A stretch of DNA of 64,000 bases from Chlorops oryzae (lineage: Eukaryota; Arthropoda; Insecta; Diptera; Chloropidae), in the NCBI GenBank assembly GCA_020466095.1, contig CM035806.1, forward strand, positions 60,205,291 to 60,269,290, read 5' to 3'. The notes under the pieces are model-generated. The model was not told the origin of the DNA. It was given only the letters and a program-made list of their open reading frames with translations, and made no database searches. Within the stretch, counting starts at the first letter, position 1. Each line of letters opens with the position of its first letter. Below, in pieces: positions 57,713-64,000 of this stretch. A program made the position numbers and the translations under genes.

Positions 57713-58515
57713 TATAAAAAAGTCATGGAAAATTGTGTAAGTTTGGGAATGTGCAGTTGACCAGAAGTATTGGATGATAGCTGTAAAATGTAAAATAAAA
57801 AGATCCCAAGTAATAATAATGTCAATATATAGATCGCCAAGTTCCCCAGAGAGAGAATTTCGTGATTTTTAAAAAATGCAAGTAGAGCAATTATGTGAGG
57901 TAAACAAAGATATTATTATAGTTGGAGACTTCAATATCGACTGGGCGAGAGAAACATATTATAAAAAGGAATTAGAAAGAACTTTATGCGACAATGGTTT
58001 GAAACAAGTAGTAAACAATTATACGCAAGTTACACGGATATCTAAAACAATTATTAACTGGGTTATAACAAACATAAATATCAATGTTTCGATTAATGAA
58101 GAGCTAAAAATCTCAGATCATGAATCAATATTAATAAGCAAGGTAAAAACAGCAAATGAGAGTGAGGAAAAGAATGAAATAGAAATATTCAAGTGTAAAA
58201 AAAAATTATTTTAATGAACAACTGATGACAACGAGCGTGAGTTATAACGACGAGCTAAGCGTAAGTAAGAATGCAGAAATATTAGAAGAGGTGCTGTTAA
58301 CTATGGTTAAAAAAAATGTAAAAAAGAAAATAAAGAAAGAGGAAAGCTGTATAAACAAATGGTTTAGTGCGTGGTTAAAGAAATTAAAAGAAAGGAAAAT
58401 AATTGCATATAAAAAGGCGAAACTACAAAATACTGCAGAAGCATGGTCAAATTACAAAAATATAAGGAACACATATAAAAAAAGAATTAATGCATCAAAG
58501 AATACATATATAAAT
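57713..58515 (+). pseudogene. Non-LTR retrotransposon: rest of endonuclease and linker
   Basis: Resumes KKSWKIV, then VIIMSIYRSPSSP and IIIVGDFNIDW (GDFN is the endonuclease catalytic motif), and SDHESILI (the SDH motif). Two stops (in WKIV-VWE and FRDF-KMQ) and a frameshift near 58205 break it. The linker reads WFSAWLKKLKERKIIAYKKAK and ASKNTYIN, typical of the segment before reverse transcriptase. A mini-me-like element interrupts it at 58516. Confidence 0.8.
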
Positions 58516-59711
58516 AAAACAAGTAAGAAAGCTAAAGTCGGTCAAGCCCGACTTTGAAATACCCAGCGTCCCGACATTATGAGCGCACTATGTTTGCTTC
58601 TATATTTGTGGGCGTGGCAGTGGGAGGGCAACATATATTAATTCCTTACACCTTTCATTCGCCTTGGTGAACCTATGTTGCGAATTTGAAGCTTCTACGC
58701 CTTTTACTTCGGAAGTTAAGAAAAATCTTTATTTGTGGGCGTGGCAGTGGGCGGGCCAAAAAAAAATTTTGCCTACACCTTTCATTCGCCTTGGTAATCC
58801 TATGTTGCGAATTCGAAGCTTCTACGCCTTTTACTTCGTAAGTTACAAAAAATCTTCATTTGTGGGCGTGGCAGTGGGCGGGCCACATAAAATTTTTTCC
58901 TACACCTTTCATTCGCCTTGGTGAACCTATGTTGCGAATTTGAAGCTTCTACGCCTTTTACTTCGGAAGTTACAAAAAATCTTTATTTGTGGGCGTGGCA
59001 GTGGGCGGGCCACATACAATTTTTTCCTACACCTTTCATTCGCCTTGGTGAACCTATGTTGCGAATTTGAAGCTTCTACGCCTTTTACTTCGGAAGTTAC
59101 GAAAAATCTTTATTTGTGGGCGTGGAAGTGGGCGGGCCAAAAAATTTTTTGTTCCTACACCTTTCATTTGCCTTGGTCAACCTATGCTGCGAATTTGAAG
59201 CTTCTACGCCTTTTACTGCACAAGTTACGATAATCCCTTATTTTTGGGCTTATTTGTGGGCGTGGCTCGAGGAGGGCGGCGTCCATTTTTCGCCAGGAAA
59301 TGTCCCTTTTTGTAGTTTACCAGCACACCAAATATCAATAAAATGTGTTGAGTGGTTCGCTAGTTACAGGCATTTTATTGAAAACACATTATATTCATTT
59401 GTGGGCGTGGCAGTGGGCGGATGTCTCCCATTTTTACTTAGGATCATACTCGGATCCCGATATACCTGTGTGCCAAATTTCGACTTGATTGGTCCAGCCG
59501 TTTCGGAGGAGATCCGACCACGGACGGACGGACAGACGGACGGACGGACAGACGGACAGACGGACGGACGGACAGACGGACATGTCTAAATCGATTCAGT
59601 TTTTGATCCTGATCATTTCTATATATATTTTGCTATATCTCCGGAGCTTAATTCTCCCTGTTACAAGATTCGCACAAAACTAATATACCCCGCTTACGCT
59701 GGGTATAAAAA
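58516..59711 (+). mobile_element. mini-me/DINE-1-like element with central tandem repeats
   Basis: Starts ACAAGTAAGAAAGCTAAAGT with the palindrome GTCGGTCAAGCCCGAC and ends TATACCCCGCTTACGCTGGG before TATAAAAA. It has five ~127-bp units, a GTCY tract at 59520-59580 and the CATGTCTAAATCGATTCAG core. This layout (ends, central repeats, core) is like the tandem-repeat-bearing DINE elements of Drosophila. Apparent 77-157-codon frames here are repeat translations. Confidence 0.75.
58620..59235 (+). repeat. ~127-bp tandem repeat, five units
   Basis: GCTTCTACGCCTTTTACTTC occurs at 58691, 58818, 58945, 59072 and 59200 (spacing 127-128; the last copy diverges after CTTTTACT). Each unit also has ATTTGTGGGCGTGGCAGTGG and CACCTTTCATTCGCCTTGGT. 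It is the clean reference for the distorted copies at 18-22 kb. Confidence 0.9.
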
Positions 59712-61467
59712 TAAATAATGCAAAAAATCAAAAAGGAATGTGGAGAGAAATAAAAAATCTTGTCTTAAAAAACGGATAAAAATATCTGCATGGTGTCATT
59801 TAATAATGTAGAGTATAGGAATAGCCTGGAGATTGCAAATCGGTTCAACGAATATTGGATTAAAAGCGTAAATGATATTAGAGACAGTATTGAGAAAGTC
59901 CCATACAATGATAACATAGAACAATTAAGTACAAGAATTAGGTTCCAGGAAGTAACACACAGAGATTTATTCAATATAGTTAGTAAAATGAAAAACAAAA
60001 TGGATTGCTATAAAATAAGCCCAAAAATGATAATGGAGCAATGGAGTTTTGTAAGTCCATATTTGATTAAAATAATAAACAATTCACTAAAAATTGGAGA
60101 GTTTCCGAAGACATGGAAGGACTCATTAATAACGCCAGTAGAAAAAATTAAGAACACAACTAAATGTGAAGAGTTTAGACAAATTAACACATTACGAACA
60201 CTTGAAAAAATACTTGAAGCAGTTATAAAAGACCAAATAAAAAATTATTTTGAAAAACACGGTATATTATCTAAATATTAATCGGGTTTCAGGAAGAATC
60301 ACTCATGTGAGAGTACAATAAACTATGTTATAAGTGAATGGAAAAAAGTTGGAAAAGATAAAGCCAGAGTGGCAATATTTGTGGACTTTAAAAGATCTTT
60401 CGAAACAATAGATCGGCAAGTAACATACTACTAAAAAAAATTGTATAAATACGGGATACAGGGCAAAGAATTAAGGTGGTTCAAAACATATTTAGAAGGA
60501 AGGGCTCAAAGAACTAAGGTAAATAATAACGTTTCTAGTTTTAAAGCGACTGATAATGGTGTGCCGCAGGGGTCCATACTTGGAGCGTTGTTATTTATTA
60601 TATATAAAAATGACATGGAAAGGATAGTAACGAGAAGCAAAATAATACTATATGCAGACGATACACTAGTATACGCGGAAGGTAACAATTTTGAGGAGTG
60701 TAAAGAAAAAATAATAAGTGATATAAATAGAGTAAATATATGGTTAAAAATTAATAGTTTGAAATTAAATGAAAGTAAAACCAAAATAATGGAAATAAAC
60801 ACAAGCACTGCTGAAACAATAGAAATAAATGGTGATGAAATTGAAAACGTGAATGAAAATAAATATTTAGGAGTATACATAGATGAAGAACTCAAGCTAA
60901 AGAGACATGTGGATTACATATGCAAAAAAATTGGCAAAAAAATTGGTTTTTTTAGAAGAATTCGAGAAAAAATTGATATAATGACCTCAATAAGAATATA
61001 TAACGTAATGATTAAACCACATTTCGAGTACTGTTCAACAGTAGTGTTCGCGTGTTGTAATCATAGTGCAATAGAGAGGCTCCAAAAACTACAAAATAGA
61101 GCAATGAGAATAATATTAAAATGCAGCATTTATACTAGTGTCAGTTTCATGATGAAAACTCTGAAATGGATGAATATTAGTCAAAATTTTCGATTTAGCA
61201 CATTAATGTATACATATATTCAAAATTAAACATAACATAGCACCTAGATACATGATGGAAAGTATATCAATTGTAAGAGAATCGCAGAGATATGCTCTAA
61301 GAAACGTAAACGATTTCAGATTAGCTCTTCAGAGATCTACTGCAGCACAAAATTCAATAATGTATAAGGAACTTAGACTCTTTAATCAATTGCCTACATA
61401 CATAAAAACAATAGATAGTATAAACGTATTTGAAAGACAGTGTATAGAGTATATAAGAAGAAAATAA
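59712..61467 (+). pseudogene. Non-LTR retrotransposon: reverse transcriptase and C-terminal region
   Basis: Continues INNAKNQKGMWREIKNLV in the frame left at 58515. Reverse transcriptase blocks follow: SPYLIKIINNSLKIGEFP, SGFRKNHSCEST, AIFVDFKRSFETIDR (first catalytic Asp), NGVPQGSILGALLFI and ILYADDTLVYAEG (YADD catalytic pair). The C-terminus has FEYCSTVVF and LQKLQNRAMRIIL, as in CR1/Jockey-like elements. Stops at 59777-59779, 60279-60281 (a CAA-to-TAA change before SGFR) and near 60432, plus a frame change near 61229, make it non-functional. No poly(A) tail directly follows. Confidence 0.88.
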
Positions 61468-62687
61468 GGCTCATAGTCTCCAACCTAGTTTAAACTATGT
61501 GAAGGTTTAAACTTTCAACTGATAGTCTTCAGGAGAGTTTAAACTAGGTTTATTAATTTTATATGAAAACTTTTTTAAATATCAAATATAGCCAAAGTAT
61601 TTTTTTGACTTAAACTGGCATGAAGACTAAGGGAATATATTAGAGAATTTAAACATTCGAAGCGCTTAATCCGAGTCGAAGACTACGACCGTTAATGCTA
61701 TAGAAAAAAAAAAAAAAAAAAATAGAAATAAAAATATAAAAAATATTTAAAATAATGGTTTAATATAAAGTAAACATTTTTTTACTAATAACATCGCAAG
61801 GGCCACTTGAGGGTAGCGCGCTGCCACAACGTCCTTATAATAATAATTATTCGCAAAACTTCTGAATCAAAAGACCGAATTTTCTAAAATCCCTGTTTAA
61901 ATACCATTAACCGACAAAATTCGGCCGGTTAATAATTCACTTGGTTAGTTAACCAAACCATCCTTTTTTTAACCTAACCAGTGTTTAAAAGACACAATCT
62001 GTGGTTAACACTCTAAATAACCAGGGGTTATTATTAAGACCGGCCCTTAGAATTTGAATGTTATCGATTTTATTTTTTTAATTTTATTGCTTGCAGTATG
62101 CCATTATATGTATGTGAAACACCACATCATTCAAATGGCCCTCAAGAGATTCCTTGCAGACCTCGATTCGACCGCCTCTAGACGGCCTAACTTCTCTTCA
62201 CAATTTTTCACCTCCTCTAGAACATTTCATTTTTGCTTCGTTGCATTGGACAAATTTTTGGAGTTTCAAAAATTAAACGAAGTAAAAAAAAAAATTAAAA
62301 TGTTTTTAAGGATGTGGTCGGGTTATTCGGGCATGTTTTACAAACAAATATAGCTATTCATAGATTGATCCTATTGCCAGCTTATAATATAGCCAGAGTA
62401 CGATTTATCTCACTCTTAGTTATTATAATACTATTTTCTGCTTAAAGTTTATTTACATCTTCCTCTTAAGATTTTTTTCGATGAGAAGTAAAATCCTTCT
62501 TATTTTCTTTGATTTATTTTGAAAACTTTTTTAAATTTATTTTGTCTTTTTTGGTTGATTATACAATTTCGCTTTACTTTCCCACAGTTTGTTTGTATTG
62601 AAATGAATGGATCGCAATGTTGTTATATGTATATATGGACTGACTGTTCGTGTAATCTCGTACTAAATTTTTGTTTCGTTTTTGCAG
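61468..62687. other. Spacer between the retrotransposon and the channel exon
   Basis: A poly-A run is at 61707-61724. GGTTAATAATTCAC, GGTTAGTTAACCAAACC and ACCGGCCCTTAG at 61930-62048 resemble the subterminal motifs of the element at 48628, so an unplaced MITE is likely. The frame 62054-62353 (+) shows no known domain. The last part is probably intron of the channel gene, with a TACTAAA branch-point-like motif at 62661. Confidence 0.45.
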
Positions 62688-62897
62688 TTGCCAAACAGCA
62701 AGTCGTTGCCTACACGCAAAAATCGCAAATCAAACATGAGAATCGCCACATTCAACTCGTGCGTGAGTATGGATTTCATCCAAGAACGAAGGCCAGCGTT
62801 GAGGACGGTGATGTGCTGCCAAAAAAATTTGAACCGTTTCCGGAGAATATGTACGGAAAACCATTGGAGGAAAATAGATAACTTCATTTATGAAGAG
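62688..62897 (+). CDS. Internal exon of a voltage-gated sodium-channel-family gene (DSC1/NaCP60E-like), frameshifted as written
   Basis: Preceded by TTTCGTTTTTGCAG and followed by GTACGT. In frame it encodes AVAKQQVVAYTQKSQ, then VREYGFHPRTKASVEDGD and PFPENMYGKPLEE, which I recognise as the cytoplasmic stretch before the first membrane segment of the insect DSC1-type channel. The next residues should be IDNFIYEE; the sequence reads GAGGAAAATAGATAAC, where one A too many gives a TAA. With three A's the exon stays open to the donor and ends on a codon boundary. A homopolymer error in the sequence is more likely than a real mutation. The flanking exons are outside the window or in long introns. 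Identification is from memory. Confidence 0.6.
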
Positions 62898-63370
62898 GTA
62901 CGTTTTAAGTAATATTTTATGAAATTATATAGGAACGTGTTTATATATAACGAATATATATATATATCGATATTATATCGATATACCACTGTCATCTCTA
63001 GCCAATATAAGAACATAATCCGTTTCTTTTTACAGCATTTTTTAAATTTGGTTTTACTTCGGTTGCACATACGTTTCTATAGACATTCAATAGCCTTATG
63101 GCGGATTTGTTACTGGTTCCAATAGTATTTTATTCCGAAAAACCAAAAAATTATGTGACAATTTAGGATATCGTGACGAAGAAACTGTAACGGAAACAGT
63201 AATGAACGGGCCTTAATATTTAATAAACTTTGACATAACACAAGAATGCTTTTTGCTTTAGTTTGTGAATATATGTTATTTGGAACGGGAGAAGATATCT
63301 CACATAAGCTTTAATAGCGTCACAACGAAAAATTTGTCAAATTTGTGTTAATATAAGAAATGTGTTCACA
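62898..63370. other. Probable intron sequence
   Basis: Follows the GTACGT donor. AT-rich, with a TATATATATCGATATTATATCG stretch near 62955 that is nearly palindromic. No further channel exon was found up to the window edge. Confidence 0.5.
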
Positions 63371-63844
63371 CCCTGCAGTAATTATCACTAGTGACTGATT
63401 CAATCTGTCACTAGTTCCTCCGTCACCGTCACTAGTGACCAACTGTACTCGAGTCATTGTATTCTCATATTAAAGGTATCTAACAGGCTTTAAAAAAAAT
63501 TTTTTTTCCGAAAAAATTGGAAAAATTAAATTATTGAAAATATAATTCATGAAAATTTTCGCACGAACTGTGAAAGCATTCACGAGAATTCAGAATGGAA
63601 ACTTTTTTTTCTCTCTTCTCACCCATAAGAATTTATAAGAATAATCCTCAGAATTTTACAATTTTCCACTTTTTCTCGCCTGCCCTGGGATTCGAACACG
63701 AGCCTTCGGATTGATGATCGGACATGCTAACCATTACGCTACGGAGCCTTCTGATTCTCGTACAGCAAATTCATTTTATGAATGCTCAAGAATAGAATGA
63801 CAGTGGTGACGCAGGGGTCAATTTGCCCCGCATTTACTGCAGGG
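63371..63844. mobile_element. TIR element (CCCTGCAGTAA ends) with a tRNA-like core
   Basis: CCCTGCAGTAA at 63371-63381 is matched exactly inverted at 63834-63844. Near the left end the motifs CACTAGTGACTGA and CACTAGTTCC alternate. The tRNA-like module is at 63685-63748. No protein. It is probably inside the intron of the channel gene. Confidence 0.7.
63685..63748 (-). repeat. tRNA-like module inside a TIR element
   Basis: Minus strand: CCGTAGCGTAATGGTTAGC (a strong box A) and CTCGTGTTCGAATCCC (a strong box B), followed by AGGGCAGGCGAGAAAAAG. The anticodon stem does not pair. Confidence 0.65.
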
Positions 63845-64000
63845 CAGGTCACCTTTCCACCTAATATCACACTCATACATAGTTGCATTTGCTCTCTTCG
63901 TGATACAAATCCACCTAGACTGCATTCGGCTAATTTTTATAAAGCCACAGTTTTGGATTTGGAACTTCAAAAAAAAGAGAGAGATTGCCGGGGGTAATTC
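63845..64000. other. Right edge of the window
   Basis: Nothing recognised; the frame 63782-63997 (+) overlaps the TIR end and has no domain. Confidence 0.4.

Noticed and set aside
57607..57840. 77-codon minus-strand frame spanning the right end of the palindromic element
   Set aside because: It runs across the transposon/LINE junction and is the inverted-arm counterpart of 51454-51674; not a gene.
62054..62353. 99-codon frame with a hydrophobic start, possible small membrane protein
   Set aside because: No recognisable family, no splice or promoter context, AT-rich; probably chance.

Overview
The window looks like repeat-rich nuclear DNA from a dipteran fly, probably a tephritid-type fruit fly or a relative. 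The reasons are arthropod splice sites, a fly-style core promoter (TATA, Inr and DPE), a mariner of the irritans (Himar1) type, dispersed mini-me/DINE-1-like elements with (GTCY)n tracts, and AT-rich intergenic DNA. The species cannot be fixed from the sequence alone.

Only three host genes are supported. A two-exon gene at 6.65-9.08 kb (+) encodes a secreted 619-residue glycine-rich structural protein. A mitochondrial thiamine pyrophosphate carrier (SLC25A19/Tpc type) lies at 43.5-44.6 kb (-) as one coding exon behind a 5'UTR intron. Near the right edge (62.7-62.9 kb, +) is a single internal exon that resembles the N-terminal cytoplasmic part of a voltage-gated sodium-channel-family protein (DSC1/NaCP60E type); as written it carries a +1 frameshift next to its donor site. 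Nothing links these genes functionally.

Most of the rest is transposable elements, often nested. Left part: a 1-kb TIR element (1.27-2.24 kb), a 1.4-kb near-perfect foldback (2.45-3.88 kb), a transposon-protein remnant (5.4-5.8 kb), a BED-finger hAT relic and a MITE (11.7-12.9 kb), two SINEs (14.1 and 17.0 kb) and a TIR element with a tRNA-like core (15.4-15.9 kb). The stretch 17.5-22.7 kb reads like error-rich, unpolished long-read consensus laid over copies of a ~125-bp tandem repeat; reading frames there should not be trusted.

Middle part: a PIF/Harbinger transposon (24.2-27.0 kb) with an intact four-exon Myb/SANT-like protein and a damaged transposase, mini-me-like elements (28.9, 31.0, 34.5, 46.7 kb), further MITEs, an intact Himar1-like mariner (34.8-36.1 kb) and a broken mariner of a second family (40.4-41.5 kb).

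Right part: an element with TIRs GCCCGTTTTCTGAATG-type (48.6-50.6 kb) contains an 8-bp-TSD hAT-type element. A non-LTR retrotransposon begins at 51.0 kb and is split twice: by a 6.26-kb palindromic DNA transposon (51454-57712, itself holding a mariner) and by a mini-me-like element with five ~127-bp central repeats (58.5-59.7 kb). In both cases its protein reading resumes across the insertion.

The two most unusual patterns are (1) the asymmetric palindromic transposon, whose one arm is the other arm minus about 2 kb containing its transposase-like gene, and (2) tRNA-like modules sitting inside several distinct TIR-bounded elements with CCCAGC/CCCTGC/CCCAGT-type ends.
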